A stretch of DNA of 64,000 bases, taken from contig MEHQ01002326.1 of NCBI GenBank assembly GCA_008828725.1, positions 48,739 to 112,738 on the forward strand. The letters run 5' to 3'. The notes beneath the pieces are model-generated. The model saw only the letters and a program-made list of their open reading frames with translations. It did no database searches and was not told where the DNA came from. Below, in pieces: positions 50,801 to 61,820 of the stretch. Origin of the DNA: Saccharina japonica. Lineage: Eukaryota; Sar; Phaeophyceae; Laminariales; Laminariaceae. A program made the translations under genes and the position numbers. Numbering within the stretch: the first letter of the stretch is position 1; each line of letters starts with the position of its first letter.

Positions 50801-53273
50801 TGTTGTCTGTCCCTCATCATATTATACGATTTTTTCAGCGGTCAGAGCCATCAACTTGCCTTGCTTGTGGAACAAGAAATATGGTCCAGAAAGAGCAAGG
50901 ATGCCCCCATGCGCCGCGTATGCGAACAGAACTCAGAGAGACACCAGACACGAGGTATACCAGGTATCAGTACTCGTTCCTATTGCTTTTAATTGTCAAA
51001 ATTCAACAACAACAAAAAAGTGTAGAAGTACCCAACCTGCACCCACGTTACGTTGTTGTGGACAAACTACGAGTACTTCAAATAAGTGTATGACAATAAA
51101 TGTTTGGAGTCGTAAATGGGTTCCGGTGTTCCGGTATAGTTTTTGCCGGCTCATCCGCTCCGCCACTGCTGCTGTTCCAACCCTACGATATGCAGTATGG
51201 GGATTTGACGCCATTTTTTTCTAACAAGAAAAGATTGTTGATATTGCAATACATCAGCTGTGAGTACGGCCGACTGAACGCTTTAAAATTCCGGTACAGC
51301 AGCAGTATACGTAGTAGTAGACTTGTTCGTGTAGACTCTGTGCGCGTCTCATATGATTCAAGGAACAGGGCCATATTTAGAGAGGTACCGTACGCCAGAG
51401 CGTCCAACGTCTGCTGCGCCAGGGCCCAAACCCATACGTAGTGCTCGTATCATCCTGCAAGACACCGCATCTGTGGCACGAGTGGAAGCGGGTACGAATA
51501 CGTACGGTGCGTATGTACGTGTACACCGCAGCAGTACTGCTTGAGCTGCTGCTGCTGCTGTAGTACTGCTTGTGCTGCTGCTTCGCTGCTTGTTTTGCTG
51601 CTTTACTGCTTCTTGTACTGAACAATTAATACGAACACCCCGGTAGGCTAGCAGGTAGCCACGAAGCCTGTTAGCGTCAAGGTCGCAAGTTCGAGCCCCG
51701 CCGAGTGCATGTTCGTAGGGACTTTTTCTTGCAAAAATATCTTGACTAGCGGAAAGCGCGAGAGCGTGAGTTAGCAAAAATTCGATGAAAATCGACGAGC
51801 GTTGGGAATGCTGAACCCTCTGCGCGATAAAAATCAAGGCAAGAACCGTAGTGGGGAGGAGGGAGAGGAGCCTACTTTGTGACCCCGGATCTGAGTGACG
51901 ACTATAATAGGGAGGGAGAAAGACGGAAGTGCGAAGATAATAAATGGGATGTAAAAAAAAAAAAAAAAAAAAAAAAACAGAACCAGGCCATACATTTTAC
52001 GAGTTCGAGAATTTTCGACGTGGCATAAGGTGTAAGGGGCTCTGCGTTGTGCACCACGAGTATAAATAGTCGCAATCACAGCTAAGGTGGAAGCAGAACA
52101 GCAGCACCGCTACATGCATACACGTGAGTGCACGAGCCAAGGGCAGAAGAAACAGCAGTTCAGCAGTCGCCGTCATGACCGCATTTCATTTTTTTTTAAA
52201 TTGAACACAATCGATCGAACTTGCGTGGAAAAAACATTTATTTCGATAAAGAACAATGCTGCTCGTATCCGTCTCCTCTCTTCTACCTGCAGGTACACCT
52301 ACGCAGCAGCAGCAGTGGAGAGTACTCTTCGAAGAAAAGGCACTGAATGACTGGATAGATGACTTTACCAACAGCAATCGCATGTACCAGTAGCAGAGCG
52401 TCTGGATGCCCACGCCAGAGCTAGCAGCAGCTTCGGTGGCCCACGTGGAACCCGAACCACGTCTCTACGTATGATACGACGTCCATTTTACGAGCTATCA
52501 TACCCAACCTCTGGTAGAAGACAAATATGCAAGCAAATATGTATGTGTCGAAGTTCACGAGTTCTGATTATTCTCAAAGCTTACCCAGTGTCCTCGCAGT
52601 CTCCCCCAGCACAGCTGTAGAGGCTGACCTGGAAAGTCCCCCCTGCCTCGCCCGTTCCATCGTCGTAGACCCACTGTGCCGTGAACGGCTCCCCCGCCAC
52701 CACATAGTCGGGAGCCACGACCTCCATGCTCGGCTCGCCCTCCTCGACGACCACGGTGCTATCCGCAGGGGCCATCACATCGAAGGCATCGGTGCAAGAA
52801 AACACCGTCGAATCGTCAGTGAGATAGACCTTGATCGAATACATGCCTGGCTCGGCGGTGTCCGGGATCTGCACATCGTAGCTCCCGTCCGAGTCCATGC
52901 AGATGCCGTCGTCGCGGGTGCACAGGGACGCGAACTCGTTCCCGCACGCCCCGGCGCCCAAGCAACCGGACCCATCCAAGCCGCACGAGCGCAGCTCGAT
53001 TTCGAAGCTGTTGAGGTCGCCCGTCGTGGTGTCCCCAGCGGCAAAGTAGAACCACTTCATTACGAATTCTTGCCCCGCTTCCTTCGCGGCCGAAGGTGTC
53101 ACTGCAGAGATTTCCCTGACTGTTTGCGCGCCGGCCAGGGCGGGCAAGCAACAGGCCGCGCCCAGGAGAGCGGACGCCGCTCGCCGTCGGGAGAGCGGCT
53201 TCGAGGTGTGGATGAGGCCGGCGGGCTTGGCACCCAGCCTAGGCTTTCCGGCAGAAGGCCTGCGGGTGTCCAT
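35804..53273 (-). CDS. MC5E: Secreted mannuronan C5-epimerase, 13 exons, 898 aa
   Basis: Exons (minus strand): 53273-52585, 46358-45647, 43550-43392, 42881-42804, 42492-42397, 41890-41759, 40875-40722, 39521-39444, 38960-38838, 37616-37486, 37017-36899, 36376-36272, 35924-35804. All junctions are GT-AG, phases agree, and the 2697-nt join is open to TAA. The ATG at 53273 gives a basic n-region and a hydrophobic core (about residues 32-50, cleavage near AGA-Q), so a secreted protein; an in-frame ATG at 53438 would hide this signal. Residues 55-168 and 182-287 are two Cys-rich beta-sandwich-like modules; 290-412 is a Pro/Thr/Ser/Ala-rich linker of NAPTxxP-type repeats; 413-898 is the epimerase, a right-handed beta-helix with N-N/D-G turn repeats. 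The DPHD catalytic-type motif is at 681-684, followed by NHGIIASKRC, as in bacterial AlgG-like epimerases. Known family role: conversion of mannuronate to guluronate within polymeric alginate. Family assignment is firm; the N-terminal module function is unknown. Confidence 0.95.
36788..36880 (+). repeat. R3 repeat carrying an MSFDD leader
   Basis: ATCACACTCAGCTAGCAAAG, ATGAGTTTCGACGACA, CTCGATCTCACAGCTGTT, then a T-run. Lies in epimerase intron 11, antisense to the gene, close to the exon 11 donor. Confidence 0.75.
37698..38070 (-). repeat. 125-bp tandem triplication of R1/R2 tail plus G-run in epimerase intron 9
   Basis: TCATGTCATGCATGGCCGAA occurs at 37698, 37823 and 37948. Each unit also holds GTACTCATGTCGTGC, GACCATTGACCACGCATCCC and two G-runs. 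These are reverse copies of the R1 right end and the R2 block. Confidence 0.85.
39800..40140 (+). repeat. Degenerate ~60-70-bp tandem array in epimerase intron 7
   Basis: CGTCTGTTTGTCCG, TTGATGGCTCTTCATC and TACCTGTCTA-like blocks recur several times with strong divergence. Confidence 0.5.
40250..40440 (+). repeat. 52-bp tandem repeat, about 3.5 copies, epimerase intron 7
   Basis: TTCTTATCAGGTGCTCAAAT followed by AAGGAAAATCAACCTTGGAC repeats with a 52-bp period. A related fragment is at 61150-61205. Confidence 0.8.
42621..42675 (-). pseudogene. Partial duplicate of epimerase exon 4 in intron 4
   Basis: This stretch matches 42790-42844 (3' end of exon 4 plus its donor) with about three mismatches. 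It still reads MGHGDSIDIDSTY followed by a GTGAGT donor, 170 bp downstream of the real exon in gene orientation. The upstream half of the exon and its acceptor are not duplicated. The nearest AG gives the wrong phase, so it cannot simply replace exon 4. Confidence 0.75.
43045..43175 (+). repeat. GATCATCTACAGATA array in epimerase intron 3
   Basis: Degenerate units of GATCATCTACAGATA type ending GATCATGATCTAGATCATCT. Resembles the reverse strand of the 27-bp array at 6388. Confidence 0.7.
43577..43883 (+). repeat. 18-bp G17C minisatellite in epimerase intron 2
   Basis: About 17 units of seventeen G and one C, nearly perfect. On the gene strand it is a C-rich tract ending about 26 bases before the acceptor of exon 3. 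Strong G-quadruplex/i-motif potential. Confidence 0.95.
46359..52584 (-). other. Large epimerase intron 1
   Basis: A 6.2-kb intron separating the signal peptide and first module and a half from the rest. It holds a G-run (46670-46681), another (47100-47110), the 42-bp array, a long A-run (51954-51976), TATATACCAGGTA-type short palindromes and a tRNA-like box (51640-51710). No embedded gene recognised. Confidence 0.6.
48360..48660 (+). repeat. 42-bp tandem repeat, about 7 copies, epimerase intron 1
   Basis: Unit ACTCGCGAGTACTCAGTCAT followed by TTCAGCTCCTGGTACCCTTG. The period is 14 codons and one frame stays open (REYSVISAP units), but there is no gene context; antisense to the epimerase. 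Confidence 0.85.
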
Positions 53274-55907
53274 AGTGTCTGCCGTGTGGACGGACAGCAG
53301 GCGGACAGCCCTCACAAACGCAGCTGCAGCTCCCAACGAAAGCCTTACCGAGGGGCAGCGAAAGACACAAGAGGCCGAAAATTTGAGAGGGTCCTGTTGG
53401 TGCACAGGCCGCTTGATCTCTCCTCTCCCTGGAAACAAAGGCTCTAGGCGAGAGAGTGTGCCTCGTTTATTGCCTTGTTTGTTGATCGGGAGGGGCGGGG
53501 GGGGCTTCGTAAAAGTCAGAACTCCGAGAGCTGATTTCGAGGCTTCGAGGCACTCCCGTTTACGTTTTTCTGGGGAGACTTCGGGAGATTCGTTCGGGAG
53601 ATTGGTCGCAATAGAAAATCGGCAGAACGTCTCAAGGCTTGATTACTTGATTACAGTACGATAGCGCGTGATGCCGTGGGTACGTATGTCGCGTCATCAT
53701 TTCATCATGATCGAATCTCTAGAATAAAAAATCCCAAAATATATCGCAGACACGAATCATGAAATCATCACGCCACTGTCGAGACCAATATTTAGATTCA
53801 ATGTGGATGTGGAAACCCATCGAAACGAGCAGGGGATGGGCGGTACGACAAAATTGGGCGATGACCGCTGATTGGTCGAATCGCCGGAGAAATTATAATG
53901 AAAAAAATGATTGTTTGCTCGGTATTTTTTTCGGTTGATTTTTGTCTGTTTATTTGTTTTGGGCAGATCTGTAGACTTGTATTGTACGTCGATAGATAAA
54001 AAGATCTTCTCTCTCATCAAACCAGTCACAAAGTATCCAACGACCGAGTACCGTTCTTCGTTTCCTTCTATACGTTCGCGTCCTTATGATACGTGTATAA
54101 ACCTGCCTGTGTGTGGTTACTATCCAGTCAGCTGGGTGGGTCGGTCTGTTTGCGTGGTGGCCGGATACGATCATCAGCAGCAGCAGAGCACAGAGAGAGA
54201 GAGAGAGAGAGCACAAAGAGAAGCGAAACGGTGTGTTTACGTCTGTGTGCCCTATGATATGTTCCACTATAATATAATAACTCCCTGGATTTACACATTG
54301 TGTATTGTCAAACATTTACGCATAGACGATCCCGCTACCACCACAGATGATCTCGCGACCACTCGTGTCTCGTGGGTTGTGTGTCGTGACTGGTATGATA
54401 CTCGTAAACTCCTGGGTTGTTGTAACGTACAGCAATCAGAACCAGGTATGTAGTATATGATAATGCATTGAGTACACACACAACAAGTCAAGTATACAGA
54501 CAGTTGTTAGTATAGCCACAGGGGGGGTAGAAACTAAGCTCCAGGTACTACTGCTGTACTCTGTGTTGTAATAAGCAGTCAATTTATACCAGTACATGTG
54601 TACGACGAGTGAGATGTGTTAATATCATATTGTCGCCGTGGCGTATCTTCACAGCACATCAGTGTGTGTGGTGCTTAGACGAATTTTGCGCTCGTTATGA
54701 TACTGCTTGCTCCTTGTATGATATGTGATAGTATTATGCCCTGCTTCTTCTGCCTTCCTGGTGGTATACGCATCATGAATTAATGTTATAGTTACAGTTA
54801 GTTGTCATGGTGGAGTGTGGTGACTTGGATATAATAGCTGTCCTTGAGCTGGCCGTAAAATAACGAGAAGAAGACGAGGCATAACTTTCATACCAACGAG
54901 TGAAACAAGAGAAACCAACCACAAGACCAAGACAGAGTGTGGCGCTTCTTCTTTCTTTGTCTGCATCAATCAGTCTGCAGTCTGCAGTGTGTGTCTGTAG
55001 TATTCTCGTTTTACGAAGAATAATCTCTCCTCCATTGAATGCGCGTCGACGGCTTTTTTTATTCTTGATGCAAATATTATTTTTGTTCTGCTTCCTTTAG
55101 CAACAAACGGGGGAGCCCCCCCCCCCGGGGTTTCCCCCTTTCTTTTCTCCGTGCGCACACACGAGTATGTATCATACGTCTCCTATACAACTCTGTAACG
55201 TCTTCTTCTCTGCGCGCATGCATATATATATACTTACTGCCGGCTACGCTTGCAGTATCATGGTAACCACACAACAATCAACCATTAAACTGGGCCGATA
55301 CCCGCGGTACTCCTCTTACCAAACCGCGGTCTATTGTATGGTCAACCTCGATTCCATCATTTCAGCTCCAGCTATATACATACACACGTAGCCCATTTCT
55401 CCCGGCTGACTCTCGTATACACCCATCCTTCTTCCTTGTTTGAAGGTGTAATGGTAATGTGAAGGTGTTGCCGGTGGTGAAATCTCAGATCGATATTTTT
55501 ATGCTATCGATGTTTTACCTTGCTCGGTAGCTCAGTAGGCAAGCGCAACACTTTTTTTCACACCTGCCCCCCGCCTGCTCCGTCCCTTCGCGCCCCCCAT
55601 CTTTGATTTCCATATGTATGTATAATAAACTACAGTACTTCGTACCTGGTATATACTTATTATACGAGGACTTCCATGTTTGCCTTAAAATAGCTAAACT
55701 AGGCGCACGCCATGAATGCGTTCGTATGACTGGATGCATTCGTCCAGGGGTCTCCTTCAATGCGTACGTTGTCCCCCTTCCCTCTTTCTCTGAATCATTG
55801 CCTCGGGCACTCTCGTTGCAATGGTGCCAGCTCTCTCCCCCCACCAGCCCCCGCTATCGCTCCCGAGCGCAACTCGAATTCTCACCGGAACCAGTATCTC
55901 CTCCCCC
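53274..55907. other. Region upstream of the epimerase gene
   Basis: The first few hundred bases should hold the 5' UTR and promoter, but no TATA-like box or other element stands out. Beyond that: a GA run (54196-54212), a tRNA A-box-like GTAGCTCAGTAGGCAAGC (55528), and no gene. Confidence 0.4.
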
Positions 55908-56300
55908 GCCTCACAAGTGGTTCTTAGGAGGATGTTGCTCACCCTCCATGCGGCTCATCGAATACCTCGCGTCGCTTCGCGCTCGGCGCTAGAGGTGCCT
56001 GCCTGGTCGGTGGAAACCCGACGTGCTCCGCCCCGGCAATTTACTAGGCATGCGAGGGTCTATGGTTATCCGACTACGGCCATGCATGATAATGAATACA
56101 CCTCCCCCACGTCAATTCATTGGAGGCTGTCGTCCACATTAAAGTCCGCCTCACAAGCGGTTCATAATCATGTGACTCGCCCAACACCTCACGGCGATTC
56201 GCAAAGCTTGGTGCAAACAACGTCTGCCTGGTTGGGGGAAATACGGATGCGAGGGTCTATGGTCATACGACTACGGCCATGCACGACATGAGTTCACCCT
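55908..56300 (+). repeat. Two tandem R1 right-half fragments
   Basis: Two consecutive copies of the right half of R1 (CTCACAAGTGGTTCTTAGG.., ACCCGACGTGCTCC.., GCGAGGGTCTATGGTTAT..), each ending in a C-rich tract (56099-56110 and 56294-56310). The second lacks part of the middle. Confidence 0.7.
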
Positions 56301-57009
56301 CCCCCCCCTCCCTCTCCTTTGTCTCGTTGCGCATTTGCATTCCCCCTACGACTATTTGCAATGAATGCCACCCCTTTTCCTCAAGCATGGATTGGATTGC
56401 CTGTCCCCTAAACTCTCGTGCACCCTCCAACGTTCCGCCTCCCCAGCACGCCACTAGGAGGGGACTCTCCCCCCCCGTTAACACTCCCCCCTCACACATA
56501 TATCATACATGCATTCTAGAAAGCTCCGCCCAATAACCGATTGACCCATCGCACTACCTACCCCCTCCCCCCTCCCCCACACCGCAAACCCTAAACTCCC
56601 TTCCTTCCTAATCCTTACCAGTGCCACCCCCTTGTTTTCTCGGTCTCCGTTTTCTCCCCTGAACATAAGAACTGTTACCCTCGGGTGTCCGCCTCTGCCG
56701 CCTAAACATTTCCGCCCAACTTCACGACTGCTCGTTCTGTCTGAAAAAAAAAAACACCCTGTCCCATTTCCTTATATAGGCGACGATAAGGCATATGGAA
56801 CACCTCTTTCCCCCCCCCACAGCGAATAGAGTTCCCACGCATGGAAAACGTAAAATTGATACGACAATGTCAGGCTTATCAACATCGCGACCTCTCCCCG
56901 GGGGAGCAGACTTGTTCCGATGCCCAGTAGCATGGAAAAAATAGGACAGTTTTAATCGTATCAACACCACTACCCCCCCCCCCCGCCTGGTCATATGGAC
57001 TAGGCCGTG

Positions 57010-57135
57010 CACAACATGAGTACACCCCCCCCCCCCCCTGGTTGTGCCTGGTCGGTGAAAACCCGACATGCTCCGTCCCGGCATTGTAGGATGCGAGGGT
57101 CTATGGCCATACGAGTACGGCATACATGAAATGAA
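57010..57135 (+). repeat. R1 right-end fragment between oligo-C tracts
   Basis: GAGTACA plus a C-run (57024-57038) is followed by a fragment with ACCCGACATGCTCCGTCCCG and GGATGCGAGGGTCTATGGCC. A long A-run and a C-run (57171-57194) follow. Confidence 0.65.
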
Positions 57136-57299
57136 TACCAAAACCAAAAAAAAAAAAAAAAAAAAAGAAAACCCCCCCCCCCCCCCCCCCCCCCAGGTCA
57201 CATACACACACCCATTCGGTTTGTAGTTCGCTGGAGTCGAAACGGGAACGCTTCCAAACGTGCACGTATCCTCGTGCAAGTGATCGCCAAACACAGCCT

Positions 57300-57432
57300 G
57301 AATATATGTGTCAAATTTTGTTCCCCTCATAACCCGTAGTTCGCGCGATGGAAGTATCCCACTCAGCTTGCAAAGATGAGTTTCGATCAAATCCTCGATC
57401 TCACAGCTGTGTTTTCTTTTTTCTTTTTCAAT
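57300..57432 (+). repeat. R3 repeat carrying an MSFDQ leader
   Basis: CCCGTAGTTCGCGCGATGG, ATCCCACTCAGCTTGCAAAG, then an intact MSFDQILDLTAV frame from the ATG at 57376, followed by a T-rich run and CAATATA. The longest intact-frame copy in the window. Confidence 0.8.
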
Positions 57433-58044
57433 ATACGGTATGTATGTGCCGCTCTTCGACCCCCAGTTTCTGCACCTACCAAGTTGGTTCCGACGTATTC
57501 TGCGCTTTGCTTATCGTAAGGCTTCTCTTCTGCAACAAGTGCAGTCGTCCATCTCGTCAGCCCGTCTGGTTGCATGTGTCCTGCCCGGACCCCCCCCCCT
57601 TTCCTTTACGCTCCCAATGTGATATGACTGGGTGAGATACAGAGTATCCCCTTGCAGGTTTGTCTATTAAGCATCCTTGGTGTTACTCACTTTCCGTACA
57701 GTCAAGCGTAGAAGAGAAGCAGCTTTATAATAATCCCCGAGGCAGGTGACATCTGCCTCGGGACGGGCTTCACCCATGGCCCTCAGATCTTATAAATACC
57801 CCGAATACGAATGTCATCCAAGTAATACGAAAACGGACCAATTACCTATACAGAGGTACTTACCGGCCTTCCCATACCATTACACCAATCATTGCCCCCA
57901 TCATTATCACCAACAACTCCCCGGCCTTGGCTTTCTTCATTTCCCCATCGCTATATGACCCCGACGACACCTCCTCACCTCGACTACGACCGCTTTTGAT
58001 TGGGTTCATCGCTCGGCCTTACTAGAACCCCCCCCCCGGTGTCT

Positions 58045-58110
58045 CGAAAGGGATGCGTGCTCAATGGTCAAATGACTACATAAGGCAAGCAACAAATGAG
58101 TACGCCCCCC
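58045..58110 (+). repeat. R2 repeat with oligo-C tail
   Basis: GTCTCGAAAGGGATGCGTG..CAACAAATGAGTACG followed by six C. It is preceded by another C-run (58028-58037). Confidence 0.7.
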
Positions 58111-58116
58111 TCTACA

Positions 58117-58629
58117 CCCCCTGTATTATATAGATTGGGTTGTCGTTGGTTGGCTCGTTGGCAACGACACTGTAAAACATGCCGCCCACTACATGAGCTA
58201 GACCACCAGTGTATCATTTTTTTTAATCCGTTTTTGGCGGTCGATCGCTGCTGGCGGTCGAGTTAGATCATTTGTGCGGGGTGGAGAACCTTTACTCCGC
58301 ACAAGGGGAATGATCGTATCACGTAGTGTTTATGATAAGGCACCCGCGAGGCAGTTACGTACTAACCCCATTGCTGTCTCTGGAAGTGGCCACACCGGAA
58401 ATCAAATCCATTCGTTGGAGGCTGTCGTCCATATGCAAGTCCGCCTCACAAGCGGTTCTCAGTAGGATGCAGCTCACCCTTCATGCGACTCGCCCAACAT
58501 CTCACGGCGCTTCGCAGCAATGTCTGCCTGGTTAGTGAAAACCCAACGTGCTCCATCCCGCATTGTAGGGATGCGAGGGTCTATGGTCATACGACTACGG
58601 CCGTGCGCGACATGAATCCACCCCCCCCG
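58117..58629 (+). repeat. R1 dispersed repeat, near full length
   Basis: Same block order as 3687-4209: AT-rich start, GGTTGTCGTTGGTTGG, GGGGTGGAGAACC, GAAGTGGCCACACCGGAAA, ATGCGACTCGCCCAAC, GATGCGAGGGTCTATGGTC, and an oligo-C end at 58619-58628. It is directly followed by an R2 copy. Confidence 0.85.
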
Positions 58630-58631
58630 CT

Positions 58632-58740
58632 GTCTCGAAAGGGATGCGTGGTCAATGGCCAATTGACTTTTTTTTTTTTTGTTTATGGCCAATTGGGTGA
58701 GGCAGGCAGGAAATGAGTGGGCCCCCCCCCCCGCCCTCCC
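58632..58740 (+). repeat. R2 repeat with T-run insertion and oligo-C tail
   Basis: GTCTCGAAAGGGATGCGTG appears directly after the R1 copy at 58117. It is interrupted by a T-run (58669-58680) and ends GAAATGAGTGGG plus a C-run. Confidence 0.7.
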
Positions 58741-59229
58741 CCCAAAACTGCCCGACACATCTCCTCTCGTGTCTACCATTAGGAGCGAATACCGGTGTCA
58801 TAGACATACATCTATTACATTTATGTATGATGACCTCGGCTGATGGAAGAAGCTACGTATCACTCTGAGCGGAGATATTAAGTACTTTTACACATTCATA
58901 TGAAAGAACAGTTGGTCTTTAATATTCACGCCCATAAAGTGCTTCGATGTTTTTAGTGATTTTCGTGGATGGGAAGAATCTACGCACACTCTCGAATAAG
59001 AGACTTAAGGCGATATTTCGCAGTTTGTTTTTGTTCGTGTTACCGATTTTGGAACCGAAACATTCACTACAGTACAGTACCACGGTATCACACCGGGTGA
59101 TAAAGTTCACACACCCACCCCCTCTGACGATTCTGAAAGTTGATTTTCTCTTAACGGGGAGAGTGCAAACCCCGAGCGACGCGGCTGTATCATACGAAGG
59201 TCTCGACGAGATATTTCCTATATAAGCCG

Positions 59230-59702
59230 ACGCGTGCTACGATAGAGGTAGAGGTATACCCTTTTTTGGCTAAACCTTTTCTGAAGGATCGGGCTCCTCA
59301 ACCCCAAATCGTCGGAATTTCATTTTTTTTGTGACAAATATATATTTTTTCATTGCATACTTCGGCCTTGGGATCGTTCATCGGGGACGTATATACAAAG
59401 ATGTCGGGAGACATGTCAAGCAAGGCAAAACGTGCGCTGTCAAGGGTGTAGAGCCGAGTGTTCCACACTAAAACCTAGTAGTTTGGTGTCAGTCACGGCA
59501 TGTCAAGGCAAAGTTGCTGTCTGTCAAGGGTTGAAAGTGCTGTCTCCCGACATCTTTGCGTATATACGTGTCATAGCTCTTTTATGTTTTTTCTTAAAAA
59601 TCAGTTTTTAGACTACTGCAGGTATAGAGGTCCTCAAGTGACCCACCCACCCTCAGAAAATGGCCTGTATGCAGGTGTACCTCTACCGTAGCACGCGCCA
59701 GC
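59230..59702. mobile_element. R6 MITE carrying a nested hAT-like MITE
   Basis: GCGTGCTACGATAGAGGTAG at the left; GTACCTCTACCGTAGCACGC at the right. Longer than its relatives because of the insertion at 59396-59558. Confidence 0.75.
59396..59558. mobile_element. 163-bp hAT-like MITE with 8-bp duplication
   Basis: Ends CAAAGATGTCGGGAGACA are exact inverted repeats of 18 bp. CGTATATA flanks both sides (59388-59395 and 59559-59566). An 8-bp duplication is characteristic of hAT elements. The interior repeats TGTCAAG words. No coding region. Confidence 0.85.
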
Positions 59703-60814
59703 CGTCCTTTTCGTTGTGTGGACCCCGTTCTACGATATAGGGGTATCATAGTACCTTTTTTGCCTTACAAGGCAAATGTTAATGTTTCTGACTGGTTGAT
59801 GGGGCTTCTTAACCCATTCAGAACTGGAAAAAAGTGATCTCACACTAATTCCAAGTAGTTTGTCCCCAAATACGGGGGACCGGTTCTCAAGGGGTTAACC
59901 GAGGAACTATACCCCCAATACGTATATCGTAATACTCGTAGTGTCGTTTGTTTTTCACCATATTTTTTTCGATTTGATATAGGCCAATGAGATTGCTCCT
60001 CTTCGGGTCTAGCTTGCGTACTACCCTTTTCGTGTGAAGCAGTTTTTGGGGTGACTTACTAATAGTAAAGGAAGAGCTCCTTAAGTGACCGCACCCTCGG
60101 AAAATATTAGGAGCAACTCTAATACCTTAAGGTAGCCTGCACGGAGGGTAGGGTGTGTGCTATCGCTAGCGTGTTACACACACGATACAAATCTGGTCGT
60201 ACAAGCACGGTATTTACGAATAGAAGTGTTGTCCCGAAGCGTATATATATGACAGCCTTGGATCGTGCGCTGCTTATTAAAGAAAGCCTCCCAAATAGAA
60301 ACAGGTACCTGGTATCATATATAGGAGGTGCTGATTAAAAGGAAGTAATACGTCGGGAAATCCCAAAGTAAGTCGGGACCGCGACCACTCGTAGAAAGAT
60401 TGAACATAAAAGTCGTCAGCTAACTTTTTTTTTTTTTTTTTCATCCTCCGGCGGATGGGAAAAAATAAAGCTTACGCCCTCCACACTTCCACGTCTCACT
60501 GCGTGTCGTGTGTCAATTCACTCCATGCCCCCTCGGAAGTATCAGCCCTTGCTGCTTACTACTCCGGAGACTTGAGCATGTTGACCCGACCTGACCCCCG
60601 AAGGGGCCCGGTGCGGTGGGGATAGCCACCCGAAGAGTGAACTCTCCGGGTAGTGTGGAACTTGCGGCAGCTCATCCACCAACAAAAACCCAGGCCAAGA
60701 AGCCTTCCCGCCAGACTCGGATCAGTTACGATCCACCCTACCCGTTTGGGCGTTGGTCCTCAGCTCTGACCGGCCCCTATAATCGTCGGTTTCTACATCA
60801 AACGTTTCATTATG

Positions 60815-60940
60815 ACTACTGTCATTATCCTTGCCATTCGCCAAACGTGTAGCATGATCTTCAGCGTTGATCACTCAGAAAATTTCCACCCCGAAACAAG
60901 AAATCCACTGGAGGAAACCTTCATTGTTCGCGAATAGAAG
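60815..60940 (+). repeat. Repeat shared with 17595-17765
   Basis: CCTTGCCATTCGCC, GTAGCATGATC, TTCAGCGTTGATCACTCA and ATCCACTGGAGGAAA match the upstream copy. No coding signal that I trust. Confidence 0.5.
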
Positions 60941-61679
60941 CATACATCCTCCTATCGCTGTTACCGCTATAAGGGCGCGCGTTCAAGTCCATAGAAACAG
61001 CAGCAATCTAGCAGCAGTCATACATATGTGAACAGTACAGGACACTTACTAATAAGAAACAGGCCAATAAGAAAGCCAGGCTGAGTTTTAGAAGAAAATA
61101 AGAAATTCGGGAGTCGTCGTACTGAAATCAGTGTAGAAAGTACCTTATCTCAAATAAATAAGAAATCCAGCCAGGACCAGATTTTTCCTGTTCCTTAGTA
61201 GGTGTCCTGTACTGTAGGAATAGAAGGCTTGATATTAATGTCATGATTCCGGCTGTAGTGCTATTACCTGTCCCGTGGAAAAAATAGTTGTTACACTATG
61301 ACGACAAAAACGATTGAAGCCTTATTTTTACCACCTTGCGAGGCCACTTTATCCAGGATGTGGCTACAGTGCGTATATACTCAGAGTTTCATTCAACCTT
61401 TTTCTTCAGCTTTATTGACGGAAATATGTATGTGTGCCGAGTAATTGACCGTATACTTCTATATATGTAATAACACATTGTTCGTGCATGTCTTTTGGAG
61501 GCATGCATATGACCGGATTGTATGCGGAGTATTTAGTATATTTAGTATACTACAGATACTTCGTACATCATACAGAGACTTGGTACTTTCGTTCTCTGTA
61601 CGAACATACGATATATCCTGCGTGCATACCGAGGTCGTCACGTCACAAATAAAAGGTTTGATGAGTGATTATTCGCGAT

Positions 61680-61820
61680 ATATACTGCTGCTGCTGCTGC
61701 TGCTTGCTGTACCGTCACGTATTTATTATTGCACAAAACGGGGCAGTATGAACGTATGGACCTAGAGACCGACAAACTACTACTGCTACTACTACTGCTA
61801 CTGCTACTGCGACTACTACT
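61680..61820 (+). repeat. CTG/CTA trinucleotide runs
   Basis: (CTG)n at about 61686-61703 and (CTA/CTG)n at about 61776-61816. Confidence 0.8.

Noticed and set aside
51635..51715. tRNA-like GGTAGGCTAGCAGGTAGCC followed by AGTTCGAGCCCC
   Set aside because: A- and B-box-like pieces have plausible spacing but no acceptor stem pairs; possibly a SINE head, not a tRNA gene.
53274..53438. Upstream in-frame ATG for the epimerase (55 extra residues)
   Set aside because: It would bury the signal peptide; the ATG at 53273 leaves the hydrophobic segment near the N-terminus. Not excluded without transcript data.
55525..55555. GTAGCTCAGTAGGCAAGCGC
   Set aside because: Resembles a tRNA A-box, but no T-arm follows.
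60616..60852. 78-codon frame
   Set aside because: Overlaps a repeat shared with 17595-17765 and shows no family similarity.
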